In this document: positions 31,681 through 46,500 of the stretch, piece after piece
Position numbering within the stretch: position 1 is the stretch's first letter
Layout of the letters: each line of letters opens with the position of its first letter
Source: Gnetum montanum
Taxonomy: Eukaryota > Streptophyta > Gnetopsida > Gnetales > Gnetaceae
Direction: 5' to 3'
Length of the DNA: 64,000 bases
Assembly (NCBI GenBank): GCA_015680685.1
Contig: MNCI01007719.1
Coordinates: forward strand, 295,583-359,582
Notes under the pieces: model-generated
Told to the model about the DNA's origin: nothing
Seen by the model: only the letters and a program-made list of their open reading frames with translations
Databases searched by the model: none
Program-made: the position numbers and the translations under genes

Positions 31681-34661
31681 TTCTATTTTAGAGCTTGTTT
31701 GACTTGCGTAAATGGGTCAAGGAGGTCCCGTTCTCGGCTGGGTTGCTTATCTTCTCTATCTTCTTCCATTCGCCCTAAGAAATGGATTTCTCGAGGTAGA
31801 ATAGCGTCAGTCGGAGGGTTGTGTTTCTTCTTGCCAAGGGGAGGTGGCTGTGTTTCTATACCCTTGTCTTGCCCATAAAGTGCAGGCAAAGGCACAGAGG
31901 CTAAGGGCCTGGGCTTAGCGAAGCCTAGCGTAGAGTGGTTTTTGGCGGCATTAATTGACGCATCCCCTTCCTTTTTTTTATTGGATGACGGTTGATGGTT
32001 TTGGTTAGAAGCTTGCCCCTACGTAAAAGGGGCAGCCGGTGGTTTTGGTACTCTAAGAATAAAAGGTGCCTTAGGAGTAGGTGCGGGCGTGGCCGCGGCT
32101 TTATCGTTAGCATGAGACCGAGTTATAGCTGGAGAGGGCGTCCGAATAACAAAGGGTGGCCTCGAGACGTCGCTAACTGCCGGTGAAGAACTTGCCCCCT
32201 GGGGTGAACTGGTAGGTACACGTAAAACGAAGGGTTGTTTAGGCGGTACCTTCCCTTCATTGTCCGTACTTTCCACGTTGATGGTGTACGGTATGTTATT
32301 TGCATTTAACGGGTCTTTGTACACATGCATCGCCTGGTTTTTGGGACGTGTTGGACTACTGCCGTCTAGTTTCAGAGAACCATCGTCAATCATGCGTTGA
32401 ATATCGTCCTTCAACGCCCAGTAGTAATCAGTATTGTGACCACACAACTAATGATAGTCACAAAAATGATCTAGCCTAAAAGACTTAGGAACTGGCGGTT
32501 CGTTGGGTAGGGCTAAAGAAGGATTCTTCAGAAATTCACAATGGCGCCTATGATGCTGCAGAGCTTCTTCGGATACTTTTTTATTCTGAATATATCCTGC
32601 CCCTAATAATTATTTCAACAGTTCCGAATGTTTTATAGGCAGGGCCGTATATTTTGAGCGATCTTTACGCTTGAAATTTGGTTTTGATTGTGGAGGCTTT
32701 TCAGGGGCAAGTGTGTCTTGATCGGTGCTGCTTGCACTAGCTGTGGTCTCGGCAGACGTTGTGGGTGCCTTTTTGTTATTCTTGTTTTTAGCGCCCTCGG
32801 CCAGGGCAGCTACTATCGTCGTCGTTGCTTTACCTTTGTCTTTACCCTTATTATTGGCGTTTTTATAAGCCACATACGTTGGGTCTTTGCTAGCCTCAAC
32901 AACATCTTGGATGCTCTTGGTTTATGCGAAAGCCTGACTCAATGATCGAGGGGCAAGGTAGTATAGTTTAGACTTGATGAAGTCATTAACTACTCCTTTG
33001 AAAATAGCCAGCAGATGGGCTTCCGCGATAGGCTCGCGGATTTCATTCAGAGTAGCGCTCCATCGCTGTATAAACTTCTGGACTGGCTCAAGCGGGTCTT
33101 GTTTCACTCCCATAAGTTGATCTAGCGTGACTTCCGACTTTAAATTATACTTAAAACGGGTTACAAATTATGTTAGGAGCTCTTCCAAGGTTGAGATGGA
33201 AGAGCGAGGGAGCGCTCGATACCAGTCCAAGGCTTTACCTACCAGAGACATTGCAAAGACACGGATAATTGTATGGGGTCATTGCTGTAATAACAAGGAC
33301 TCAGACCTGAAGGTAACAAGATGAGCATTAGGATCTCCTTCCCCATTGTATTTAATAAAATGGGGCAACGACATCCCTAGAGGCAATGACAACATAGGAA
33401 CCACTGGGCTGATGGGATCATCATGGTAGAAATCCGTGACCTGTATCGTATCAGAGCCAACAGCTTTAAGGCACTTAACTTCTTCGGTAAGGGTTTGGAT
33501 AAGCGAAAAAGCTTGATCCAGACCTGTTGATGAAGAAGTTGGCGCTAGAGGAGCAGGGGGTTGGACTGAAAGAGCAGTGCCAGGCAATGGGAATGGAGCG
33601 ATGGCTTAGCTGACAGGTGGCACTACAGGGACTATCCCCGCGGACGGAGCTACCTGTGAAAACCACCACCCGACAAGCTGTGCGAAGAAATTGGCCGTCG
33701 CCAGTTGTGCAAGATGAAAGGTATAAGGGTGTTGTGTAGTTACCTGCGGGACATGTGTGGTAGATGCGGCTAAGGGCTGTACACCGTATAACGCAAATTG
33801 ATTGTGTTGTGCAACAGGCGTGATCCACTGACCAGCTGTGGGTTGTTGAATGGATCGCTGCGATTGAACGGTGGTTGCGATCTGTTGCCTTGCAATGGGC
33901 TGCGACGATAAGGTTTGCACTGGATTTTGCACCGGGCGGGTTATAGGTGTGTTATGGAGTTGCACTTGGGGGATGAAATGGGATGCAGTAGACGCAGGTA
34001 TGACCGACGGAATACTGATTACACGTGACGAGGAAACTACTCCCATGTTATTTTGAGATGGCATTTGTACTTGCAAAATCGAGGATTGCGTAGTGGCTTG
34101 CGGGATGACGGGAATATGGGTTTGGGTGGTCACGGCTGGGTTGAGATGGGTAGCTTCTCCAGTGAGAGAATTAAACAGGGGATTCACATATGTATGGGGG
34201 CTGAGGGTATGGTATGAATCCGCGTGTTTAGACTGGGCTGCAAATTCATCTTCCTCCTCCTCCTCATTTAGAGGTTTTAAAATAGACCGTGTAGTCTGAT
34301 TCCTAGCCATAACCAGTTGGGACAGGAGTTCATGATAATGATCGATCAGGGGGATAATGTCATACAAAGTAGGAGTGAAGTCTTGACCCCCTCTGTGGAG
34401 CAGCTCATAATTTCGTTTTGCCTCCATCTTGGCTCGACTAAGGGCAAGCTTTGCCTAGATCTTGATGCAAATGAAATTATACTCTTCAGGAGTCAAGACG
34501 GTGAGTGAAGGATCCTTGCCCTGTAATCTCAACGAACGGCGCGACGATCCCTAAGGTCCTATTGCACCGGAAGCTGGTCCAGGAATGGTGATGGGATTTA
34601 CGGATGTAGCACCCGAGTCAGTGGTGATCATAGCGACAATGGTTGCATATGCAGAATCCAT
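31681..34661 (-). pseudogene. Tat element gag (broken)
   Basis: The start is ATG 34661-34659 (MDSAYATIVAMITTDSG). Stops interrupt the frame about a dozen times. The Gag head contains 'PHFIKYNGEGDPNAHLVTF' (about 33370) and 'GKALDWYRALP' (about 33215), the retrotransposon Gag pattern, then a basic linker and a degraded knuckle with LCGHNTDYYWALKDDIQ near 32450. A Pro/Ser/Ala-rich stretch follows before the protease. Many breaks are TAG or TGA where Gln or Arg is likely. The product would form the particle that holds element RNA. Confidence 0.8.
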
Positions 34662-34887
34662 CTCTCAAATAGGTCAACGATAACAAACGAAAGGATTTAA
34701 AAGGCAACGGCCAAACAAAATTACGATCTGGCTTTTTACCCTATAGGATTCCAAAGGAATCGTTGCTGTGACCAATCTACACCACAGGATTTCGTAAACT
34801 TCCCTAGAGGTATTACGTTTACGTTTTTATGGACGCGGGTATGGATTGCTTACAGGGCTACCCGCAAAATACGGATCAGAGGTTCAG

Positions 34888-34905
34888 GCCCTCCTTCTAG
34901 CGCCA
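34888..34905 (-). other. primer-binding site of the Tat element
   Basis: On the minus strand TGGCGCTAGAAGGAGGGC starts six bases after the LTR end. It is complementary to a tRNA ending CCTTCTAGCGCCA. I do not assign the tRNA, but the position and the TGG start are as required. Confidence 0.8.
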
Positions 34906-34911
34906 GAAAAC

Positions 34912-36496
34912 TGTAACGATGGAAAACGTCAGTCGCTAGAAAATACCAAACGAAGATCTGTGTACACAGTCTTAACCACGGATCCGTGCGAGGGCCGTGC
35001 TGGAGAAAACGAATCTGCGGTGCCCTGAACGGTCTTGTCGATCAAACAGGGACTTACTTAACCAGTAAATTAACAAATATCGCGATAATATACGTATTAT
35101 ATAGATATTCCACGAAACAAATCGATCCAATGAATCGTAAAAGGAGTAGAAAACGATGTAAATAAATTGAAATAACGACAACGTCAACGCGACAAGGAGG
35201 ATCAGATTTAGGAAAGATGTGCAATTCCAAGATCTATGATTTGACTCGAAGATTGAGCATATTGTATACAAAGTTCCAATAGCAAACTCTGCTTATCCTG
35301 TGCGAAGCATACACAAAACAACAAGAAAACTGTTCAACAAGGAGTACAGAATGAAGCTCGGTCTACCTCGTAAACCAAAGATGGAATGCAAGGAAGGTCA
35401 AGCCTGGATGTCTATCGATCAACTGTTTCTAATCAATAAACCTTGCCAACCGCACCAGATGATCTCTCAATCTCTGATCTGCTCCTTTTACCTTCGGTAG
35501 TCTTTGTTCAAAGTTGTTAATGATCGATGAAGAGAACTATATTTTCGCCAAAGGACTAATCGCTCTTGCTGCCAATGCTCAAAAAATGTCTTCTGTCTTT
35601 GCCAAAAGGTGATCCCCTTTCTTTCTTCACCAATTGGAGTATTCATAGGTTCAGTAGTACGTGGAGAAGGCATGGCCCTAATGACACGTGTCTCGAACTT
35701 TCAAAATGTCGTTGACTTGGCAAATTTTATGTTGAAACTGGTCATGTCGCGTCATGTTTTTGGAAAAGGGGGCAAAGTACGTTGTCAACCACTCCTGCTG
35801 AAGCCGCCTCATGATTATGTTGCGATACACTAATGGACGTATCGTGCGTATGGAGAGGAGGTGCGTATCTGGTATTGCCTTATTTGACTTTAGGCTACAT
35901 TATGCTCGTTTACGCTGCATAGCGTGACAGAGCGTAATAGAGCATAGAAGTAGTTAACTCAAGCTGTTTTACGCTCATTTACGCCGCAAAGCGTAATAGA
36001 GCGTAAAAGTGGTCAACTTACAATAAGTTACGCTTGTTTACACAGCGTAGTGTAATAAGCGTAAAGCGATCAATCTGCAAAAAGAAAAAATCAATTTGCC
36101 GCACTTCATTTGGACTCTGACTTTGACTTCCTTAAAGCTCATTACGCTGCTCTGCGTAATGGAGCGTAAATTCAACCCTGAACAAAAGACTTAACGGAAT
36201 ATGCGACAAGTCTCATATCACGCTGCTTAGCCCTTAAGCTTCATCAAATTCACTGAAGTAAGCTACTTTCTGATATCGGGCTACATTAAGCAGAGTTACG
36301 CCGAGCGTTATTACGCTATGTTGCGTAATGTAGCATAAAGAGAGAAAACAAAGTAAGGTTGGAATTTGTAAGAAACTTAGAGACTTGATGCTGCGTGCCT
36401 CTTTGCCTTGTTCTGTCTTCTGGATTTCTGTTGCAAACTTTCGCCCGAATCCTGAATCTTCGCCCTAAGCCGATTCGCAATTTCCACGGTGTTTCA
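34912..36496 (-). repeat. 5' LTR of the Tat element
   Basis: This 1585 bp LTR is the partner of 21628-23214. It carries the same TTACGC/GCGTAA hairpin array (35890-36330). As the upstream LTR it would hold the promoter for minus-strand transcription into gag. Confidence 0.93.
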
Positions 36497-36501
36497 ATAA
36501 T

Positions 36502-37566
36502 AATAAGCCATAAACCCATGTGCAATTACTTGCCCTTGCTGCAATTCAAATTTATTTCCCAAACCTCCTTGCAATACAACCCAAGTACCTACCATGCCAG
36601 GTCTACATAGGAAAATCTAAATCCTACCGCTTTCATTATATTGTCAAAGACAACTTGTTTTCTTGAATTTCATGAGCGAACTCTAGTAGCGGCGTATCAC
36701 TTTCGATAAGTTCACATAAGACCTCTTAGATTATGCCAAATACCATGAACTTTTTCCCGTTGATTTTGTTGATATTCCATATTTTCATATTTTACTTCTC
36801 TTTAGCTTGATTTTTTAAAAAAATCCATGGCGTAATTTACATGGAAAACTAATATCCAGCGGTTCTGCAGTTCAACCATCAAATGACCAATGCCAGAAAA
36901 TCAGAGAATCGTATACCATAATGGTTTCCAGAAGTTCGTTAAAAAGGAATCATCCAAAGAACTAAAACTTGAGGATTATTCAGTTTTAATATTGATAGAT
37001 ATATTTATGTTATTAAACTCTTCTGAATAAGATGGTGTGGATCAATCATCTGGAGAAGTTTCCAATATCAAACAAACTTTAAAATTATTTTAACTGAGCA
37101 TTAATCATATCTATAAACGAAACCAAAGTTGGAAAAGAAAACCACTGAACCCTTCATAAATTATGGATGTGATACCTTAATGCCACTCTCAGAAGAAAAG
37201 GATAAATTCAATATTTAGTTTCCAAAGTACTTCCAATAGAAGTATTGAAGATCTGAATTTACTGCGCACACAGCAAATATTTAATCATGAGCAGTTAAAT
37301 CATGATTTTTACCCTTCTTCATTAAAAAGAGGATTCACACAGAGCAGTTAGGAAGTGCATTCAAAAGAATAATACTCATTAGAAAATGGCCAAATAAGCA
37401 TTACATGTCACTGTAATGGGTGAACACTAAATTGATGGGCCCCAAAAAATGATGATGACGATTTATCGTTTCAATCAACTGGGGAAAACAGACTCTTCAG
37501 TCGATTTTATTTCATACAATGGCACATCCAATAGTCAAGAATAAACAGTAAAGTGCCTTCTTGTGT
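36502..37566. other. intergenic spacer between the Tat element and the CCA gene 3' end
   Basis: This is about 1 kb with no recognised gene. The 3' untranslated region and poly(A) site of the minus-strand CCA gene should lie in its right part. No other structure is seen. Confidence 0.5.
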
Positions 37567-40500
37567 TTAATGTGTCTTTAATCGTTTTGAATTTGTTTCT
37601 TGAAGCCAATCCATGCACTCGTTTGACGTTCCATTTGGACGTGCTAACTGCCATTTAAGTAGTTCTTGTTGCTAACAGCAATTATTGCCAAACCAGGATA
37701 GCAAGAAAAGTATCAGCCACAAAGTACCAAGGATAATCTGAATAAGCACACCATAAAATTGGGGAAAAATTCTTACCCATTCTTTTATCTGAGGCCCTCC
37801 ACTTTTTAATCCAAGAACACTCATAATTTCTTTCCCGTCAAGTAAAGGCTTCACATTCCAGATATTCTCAAGTTCTGCAGTTGAATAGTCCATTTAGACA
37901 CGGCTGTGCATTATATTAGCATGGCAAGAATAAAGAAATATTGACTAGCTGCTTCAATTTAAGTGGATTTCACAAGCTTCCTAGACAGAAAGCTTGCCTT
38001 TCAACATAATAATATGTCCTAATCTTTAACCAGTTATTTTTTATCATACAAAACCAGGAAATCATCGATACCCTCAAATCTTTCATCCAAATTAATGGAC
38101 GACGTTTCTACTCCAGATGTAAAAAGAAATTATATCCTTGAAAATGAAAACATTTTATACTATGCTGAAAAGTTCAAATTCAGGTATTTAACAATGTTAA
38201 AGGAAAAAAATACCACGAAGTTCTGAAGAGATTAGGAAACAAAAACGAAAAGAAAATTTGCTAGAGCTCTGCAGATCAAAAGATCCATGTAGCTAATGAA
38301 ACATATTGAAGATTAACAGCCCAAAAAATAGTCATATCTGTCTATTTATTGTTTGAAAAATATATGGCATGTACATATCTAAACTAGCGAAGATCTCATG
38401 ATTCAAGTCAAAAAACATTGCAGATTTTAACATTTACGACAGATCTATCATGACAGATATTAAATGTGTTAAGACATGATATCCATCCATTACACATGTT
38501 GATTTTCCAATCGAATCATTTTCAATTTATAGTTAACTAACAATTATAGGCAAACCCGTTGCTAAGCACATTCTTAGTTAAGTAGAGTTCTGGATACCAA
38601 TCTATATTTTAGAGGGTCGGTTGTATATTTTAGAATTCAATTTTGCTGCAATACAACCAAGTTCTCCTTTGGGCTTCCAAAGGTCTCCCTTGCTATATGA
38701 TTTTGAAGATTTTGTTTCTACATTGTGTTGCACCAATTTCCATAGTTAAATTGCAGAATTGACACACGTGTTTCACCTATTTATCCTATACAGAGGATCA
38801 CCAACATTGAATGACAACCACTTCCTGCCTTGCACATAACCACGTATACCACTGAACTGGGTACTGTACCATGATCTTTCTCAAGATCCAACTAACAAAA
38901 CTTTTGGTTCAAAAAATTTAATGATATTAAAATATAATGAATAAGTATGAATCTGAGAAAAGTATTAATGAATAGGTGTTATTTTCTTTATTATTTAAAA
39001 AAAATTATTCTATGTAGCAGCATGTACTCCAAAACTAAAAATTAAGGAAAAAACCAATAAGCATACCTAACAATTTAATATAAGCCTCTACACTTTTATA
39101 AAGTGATGTCCTCTTCTCTGTTAACGCTTCGTCAAATGTCTCTAAATTTTCTGAAATTGGATATCTTAAAAGTGTTGAAAGTAGCAAAGCTGTCCGCCAT
39201 AACTCTTTAATCTTCCTAAGCAGAAGACCTAGCAATAAGAACAGTAGAATAAGAATATTAACAGATTGTTACATAGCCTACAGCTATCAAATATTTAGTC
39301 ATCTATTAACAGGTAACACCAAATATGCATGCTTGCAGTCCTGAATTATTTAACCAACAAAGCTGATCACATTTGGCAGACCAGCTGATCACATTTGGCA
39401 ATTAACAGGAAAAGTGGACATGTAAATAATATAATTTCCATTACACTTGCCATTCAGACAGCATAATGAATATCACCTAACACGTTTGGTTTAATGATTA
39501 GTTCTATCTTGTGAACAGCTTAAAAAAGACTTAATAAGATATCTTATAAACTTGATATTTTCTTTTGCAGTGGGATATCCTTTTTTTGCTTGTATGGTAA
39601 CAGTGTCTCATGATAGTTTGTGGGCATAGCTCTTCACTTTTCATTGTTGCTCATTCAATGTATGATGCTTGTAAATGGATATCTTGGTACTACAGAAACT
39701 CAACGCCATCACTTGGAGTGATGGTGAGGTGTTCATTTGTTAGGTGATAAAGCACCGGCTCAACTATTCAAAACCAGTTTAGGCCTTCACTTATCTACCA
39801 GCCCTCCTCGGAACTCACTGAGCAGGATAGACATTGAGCATCTCGGTGATGACCCTTTTGATCACTGGAAGAAATCACTGTGCAGGATTGGAGCAAATAA
39901 ACCTAGTATACCTGTTTATTTTCTACTATGGCTTGCTGTAGGATAGTTGTTTAACATGATTTCTCACGGTGATCTTACTTGATTGTTCTAGGATGCTAGA
40001 ATGTAAGGCTTAGTGGTAATTTTAGATACTATGATGCCCGACTAAACTATACTATTGGAAAACAACCCCTTGTACTATAAAGGTTGCTGTGACATAAATA
40101 ATTCTTGAGTAAAAACTTGATAGCTTTGGATCATCATCATTTTAGTCTAGTCCCAACAATATGGGGTCAGGTACATCAGTTCTCTTTCATCATTCAACTC
40201 TATTAAAAACTAAATTTTTATCTATCTACAATTTTATCTTTTCACTGTTTCTTTTCTTATCTTTTTTTGGTTTTCCTCTTTGCAAGTTTCCTGGAGCTGT
40301 GGCATGGCAACCTTTCTTGACAGCCATGGATGATTCAAGGAATTATATCAAGAAACAAGTGAAAGAAAGGAGAAGAATTTTGCAGTTAGGATATTTATGT
40401 GATCATATAAATAACAGCTGTATTTTGTATCCGAATTTAACTGACTTGCTCTTTCTGAAAGCAGTGATTGTTATGTTTATGGTTCTTGCTATACAGATTA

Positions 40501-43500
40501 CCATTCTGTAAACCATTTTGAATAACGTGTTGAATATAGAGATGCTTCGATGGAATAATTGCAATCTTGGTGTTCTTTGTGCAGAAAACTTTCTCGCCAA
40601 AAGTTGTCTTTGGGTTGGTGTATGAACAATATGCAATGGACATAATTTTTGGACATTCATCCTTAGCATGCAAATGTCGACCCCATATTGTTGGGACAAT
40701 ACTAGGACGATGATGATCTTTAGCATGCAGACACGTGGAGAGACCTTGTAGAGCATATGGGAATCTCAGCGCAGACTTGAACTTATGATGTGTCTATATA
40801 TTGTGTACATTGAAGCACTAAACTTCAATGTTAAGATGCTACGAATATGAAGGTCGTCTGTGTGGTAAATAGGAGAGAAGAATATCTACTCGTTGTATCA
40901 TTCCCTCTTCAAGTACAACTCCTATGTAAAATTCTGCATTATCTATTGCCTAATGTATATCCATTACATTATTAATGTCTGAAATCTTTTTCAGCATGTA
41001 ATTCCTTAACTGTATAAAGAGAGTAATCAATCTTCACATTTGCGATTCTGGAGAGCGGGATCCCGTTGCTAATGAAACATAGAAAAAAATATTGATTTCA
41101 TTTGACTGAGGGTCTGCTGGTGGAAATCTTGTTCTGTGAATGGCCTTATTGCTGGGAGATTCCTATGTTGATCATGTTATGTTTCAAAATAAAAATAGTA
41201 TTGTGTTTCTTTTGTAGAATACTTTTCTGGAATTTTACTTTGGTTAGCAACTTTTGTCGGCTTTCTTTGTGGGTTGAGATATCCATGCCCTTGATCCTTA
41301 AGATATTCCCAATATCTAATATTATACCGATAATATTCTGAAAGTAAACGTCAAAAGAACTACACTTCTAATATCAAATATCTGTATCTGTTCAAAACAA
41401 TACGTAAACATCTTCAAGCTAACTTTACCTGCATTTACCCGGTTGTCAGAATCCTCTGGATTATTGAAACAGACTTTCGCGCACTTATCAAAATTTAGAG
41501 TCTGAATAAAGGAATTAAACTCTTCAGCTGCATTATGGAGTTCAGTAACCTGCAAAGCAAAAAATATATATCTTAATTTAAAGACGAAATGCTACATTTC
41601 CACCGAAGCAGAAAGCTATAAATTACAAAAGGATTGATGTTTGACGGTTTCAATTAAACAAACAAAAGTTATCCATCTATATTTCTAGAAAGAGATCAAC
41701 TTTGAATTTATAAACATGGATACTCACCTTATTTGAATCTGCTAACTTCAACTTCAGTGATTCCTTCATAACTGAACTAGACACAGGAAACTGTTAATAT
41801 AAACAAAAAAGCAATACATATGAAAAAGCTTCCCTGTGTTCAACAAAAAGATAGAAAAACATGTAACTTATAGTTGTACATGAAATTTACATTTAGAAAT
41901 TCAAAATGATACCATCTTCCCCTTCCGGTCTTCATAGATTGAGTTCCTTAAAGGAAGAAGTAATGCACTATATAAAGATAATCTCCTCTGATCAATCTGG
42001 CATCAAAAGAAGAATAAACAATAAGAATATGACAAGGTAACATTAGAAATATCCATGAAAAATGAACTGTTTCTTTAAAACCAAAGAGGATGTGTCCTTT
42101 AGTGAGGATGTGCACTTTCGCAAAGAAGATATCACTAAGAAGATAAGATTTTCTAAAGGTTTCTTCTGAACAAAAACCTTTATAGAATGTTGTTTCCCAA
42201 AATAACAACAAAATTTGCACAAGATTTAATCTTAAATTGTCCATTAAAAATTAGGTTTGTCTAAAAGTTAATAAAATCATGTTGTACGTGAAAGACTCTT
42301 AATTTATCCGGGCAAAACCCTTAAGGCACCTTTCCATATCGCTATTCAGCATCAACATTTTGGAAAGGCGCTGAGATTACAAGATCCACTCTTTGCTAGC
42401 CACTCTTACAAATATATCTATATTGAACAACCATAATAAATCTTTTAACTTGACTCTTATCCTAGCTGTAATGCCCCACTTATCAAATAATCATATCAAT
42501 GAAACTAGAGAAGATTCAAAACTAGTATCGTTTCATACTGTAAGATGTAAAAATTCTCATTGTCACATTAAACCTGGATCTTGTGTGTTTGTGATTTAAT
42601 AGCAATAAAAGGTTCTTTATAATTTCAAGTTTGAAAATGAAGTTAAAGAGTTCATGACTAAGTTATTATTCTTTGTTATGTTTGGCTAATTTTCAAGCCT
42701 CTCTAGCTTTTAAGTTTTGCTATCATGCAAAAATAATGTGCTATATTTTTAATGGTATATTTGCAATCAACTAGGTAGGAGACATTTGATTTTGTTAAGA
42801 TGACATTAAAATGTGGGGGTGAGCGAGGGGCAAAAGGAGACTAAGTTCACACTTGACGTGTAATGATGCATTCCATAATATTTTGTCTCATTGTGTATGT
42901 GTCATGCTATTTTTTAAAAGAAAAGCAACATCATGCACTTTGCAAGACTAGGATTTCATGGAAGGCATAATGCTTAGGACTTTATTTCATTTGGAGTGGT
43001 TAAGCGTTAATAAATTCGGAGTGGAAAGCATCCTTGTTTTACTATTATCATGGCAGCAAAAATCAGTCAAAATAGCAGTAGAAAAATGTTAGTGTTGGCT
43101 ATAGTTACAAATATTAGTGGTTAAGGCATGATTGTGGACAAAGATTAAAATGTTTGGCAAAAACTATTGTGTGCAAAGATTAAAATATCTGGCAAAAAAA
43201 TTTTGTCAGATGCTTGAAGAAGTCTTAAAATTGAAAAAGTCAGCGAAAGTTTAGGGAAAAAATCAGCAATGTGTAAAATATAAAGTATTGAAGCTTGGCA
43301 TTATGTACAAATTTTTTCTTGTCTTCATTACCAACATATGTTCAATATATCATTGACAGAAAAATTTGTAATATTATATTTTACCATAACCTTTGTAATT
43401 CTATGCTGGATTTAATGTAAGAACCTATAATGCTTTAATGAAACATTCCATTTGTTCAAATAGCACATCATTAGTCATGTACACGTAAGCACTCTCAACG

Positions 43501-46500
43501 TTCAGCATCATCATCACCTTGGTGCCTTTATCCCACCTATGATGAGCTAGTCGTTAAGGTAGGTGAAGGATTTGATGATGATTTACTATAGCCACTTGTC
43601 TACCTGACTCCATAGTCCTGAATGTATAATTCTACAGTGCCCCCAAGTGGCATGTGTCTCAGCATACCCCTTGAAATTGAATGTGTGACTTGTAAACCAC
43701 AAGCCTCATGTTCTAACTAATTGAGAAATATCTCTCTCAACTTTATTACTTTAAAAATCTCAGTAATAGGGTTGGTGCCACATAAAATTGTTGCTACAAA
43801 AATGGGGTATTAAACATGTTGATGTAATAATAAATTCAGAACAAGCTTGGACACTTGTTAAAGAGAGTTTTAGAGATATGGCAAAATAAGGCAGAAAAAT
43901 AAAAGTTCAGTTAATCGATTACATTATTTTTCATCACAACTTATGCATGTGTTTCCTTGTGAACAAAGCAACCTAATCCTAGATTCCTTGAACCTAATCA
44001 TGGCTTCTCAATTGACATTACAATAATATGATGGCATTGTTATCAATGTCTAACACATATGCCTTGTTTCCAAACTCAAGGCTTCTATTTATTTGGTTAA
44101 ATTGCAGATAATAAAATGTATAATGTTCACGAATAAGAATATTTCCCTGCAGTCCTTTCAGAAAACAAGGAAAAATTGAACCATTATGTGAAAAACTATT
44201 AATGATATGAAAACAGGCAAAGATGTATTTTTGAGAAAGATGTTAGGCCAACAATAAAATAGATATTAAGTTTTGTACCTATAGAATGATAATTTGCATT
44301 ATGCTTATATTGGATCATTATCTAATAGGCCCATTATCATGATCCCTGGATGATATCTAAAATTTTGGGTTGTATTCCAATTTTTTAATATTAATAAAAA
44401 CTTATTTTTCCTGATCCAGATTTTTATTTAAAAAAGACAAAAAAGAAGAAAAATTATTATTAAATTTAGCAATATTGTGACATTTAATTCTATAACTTAT
44501 TTTTGTTTTCCTCAAACCATAATGTCATTTCAGGAAATATTCACAATAGGAATGCTGAGATTTACAAACAACGGCAATTTAATAAATATTGTTGTATACA
44601 GTGTTTGATGCTCTAAAAAAAATACTAGACTGTAATTATATTACACTCACAGTTACTGTTAAAAGCCCAACTTTATTCAGAACCTCCAAGAACTCTTCCA
44701 AATGCTTTACGCAAAGCCTGCAAATAAGCAGCATTCTAACAGACTCACAAATGCATAGTGTATTCTTTAAAATTTATAATTACAAATGCAAATACAAACC
44801 AGTGAAACATCACATTTGGTACTCTTCCATTTACAGTTTAGCTAGCTTAACTTGTTATTTCTCAAAAGATTACATTCAATCATCCATGAGCATTTAATAT
44901 ATATACAAGAAAATAGAAACAGAACTACAATTCATCAAATTTTTCATCTTTGAAATGTAAATGTTGCATGTGTCATTCGATTGTTTGTTTTACCATTTAT
45001 ATATCTAATAACAGGACCTTGTTTCAGCATGTCATTCAGTATGCGGTAAAATACAGATCACATTTGTGAGAAATTCAAGGGATTCCCTAGCCAACTAGTT
45101 TGTCTAGTGATGCTAAAAATGGTTCAATGAGTGGCATCTTCTTAGCAAGATTTGTGATTTCGACTGAACAGGTCACAGGATCAGTCTTGATGGCATGTAC
45201 TGAGATATATATTAGTTTTAGCTGCAGCTCAACTATGTGCAGTAGATTTAAACTGTCTATGCAAGAATCTAATCAAAAATAAAAATAAAAACTTCATTCT
45301 CAGTTTCACTAAAAAACACAATGGTTAACACGCAGTAACACCAATTTTATAATATGGATGAACTTTGAATCTCTTATGAAATCATTGGCAACAGATCTAA
45401 TGCCAAATTAGCAAGCTTACATGTGATACATCCAAGAAACGATACTAATTTCTTCTCACAATTGCTGGAGAATGAGTAACATCTTTGAGAAGATTCCAAG
45501 AGTAAATGTCCTAATGGTAAACAGAAAATATGGCAGAATATCTAGTTAAAGAATGTCTAGTTAATATTCATATGCAATTTGATTTGAGCTCAATTATGCC
45601 AGAAATGTCATTATGCTACTGCTCTTGCTTTTCTTAAATCTTTCCTTTTCATTTTTCTAGTTTTTATTTGACTTACATTTAAACTTTTCTATGTTGATTT
45701 ATTTATTATTGTTTTTTTGTTAATATTGGTTTTAATTTTCCTAAAATTAGCTGTTAATACCTTTTAAATTATTTTTCCTTTTTCCTTTTCCAATTCTCCC
45801 TAAAGCTAGATGTTATACTCTTCCTAAAACTATCCATTTTTATTGTCTTAAACTAACCATTACTACTACATCTCAATTAGTCATTAACTGTAACCTATTG
45901 ATAGGATTATGAATGAAACTACTAAAGAAGCTTAAAGGGCAAATAAGTGTGTTGCAACTTACTCCTACAGCTTTCATGATCGAAAATGAAAAAAATGGAC
46001 ATTATAGGTACGAGTCATCAGCCAGATGGTTGACAGACTAAAATAATAGCTTCCTTTCATTGCAGATGCCTTATCAAAAATGTTTTCACATCCAATCCAA
46101 GTGAAGGATTCATGGGGGCATTTAACTGTAACCCATGAAATTTTATCTCAGACCAGACCATTGCAATGGAAGAAGTTGCTCATACTAAGGAATAAAAGCA
46201 TCAAACGTAAAAAACAGAGACAAGATAAGTTAGCAATGCAATTTATTTCAAAATTTTGTTTCAATATTTTAAGTAGCTCTGTAAAGAAGAAAGTCTAAAT
46301 AACTATATTCTATAAAAGTAAGAATGTCAACATTCACTTAATCACGATTTATCAATGGAGAACTATTAATGATGGATACAAAAAAGACTGATTAATGGTA
46401 AATTGTTGCAGTAAAATTGGCAAACCTCTCAAAATTGTTCGGCAAATTATCTTTTAGATTTGCAGGTAAAGAGAAAACACAACTAAACAACTGCAATTCT

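Larger units (their letters stand above)
21628..36496 (-). mobile_element. 14.9 kb Ty3/gypsy retrotransposon, Tat (Ogre-like) lineage
   Basis: LTRs at 21628-23214 and 34912-36496 (TGTAA...TTTCA on the plus strand) are flanked by target duplications ATAAT (21623-21627, 36497-36501). The primer-binding site (34905-34888) and purine tract (23232-23215) put it on the minus strand. The order is gag, protease, a 2.5 kb spacer with a plus-strand gene, RT, RNase H, a second plant-type RNase H, integrase, tandem repeats and purine tract. Dual RNase H, large size and a gap between protease and RT are features of the Tat/Ogre group. All reading frames are broken by stops and frameshifts. In the first 150 bases the two LTRs differ at about 7% of sites, nearly all transitions, so the insertion is old. 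Confidence 0.93.

Noticed and set aside
40129-40718. A 590 bp MITE with 40 bp terminal inverted repeats
   Set aside because: The two ends are independent copies of an RTE 3' end in opposite orientation; the right one has its own target duplication (TTAGCATGCA).
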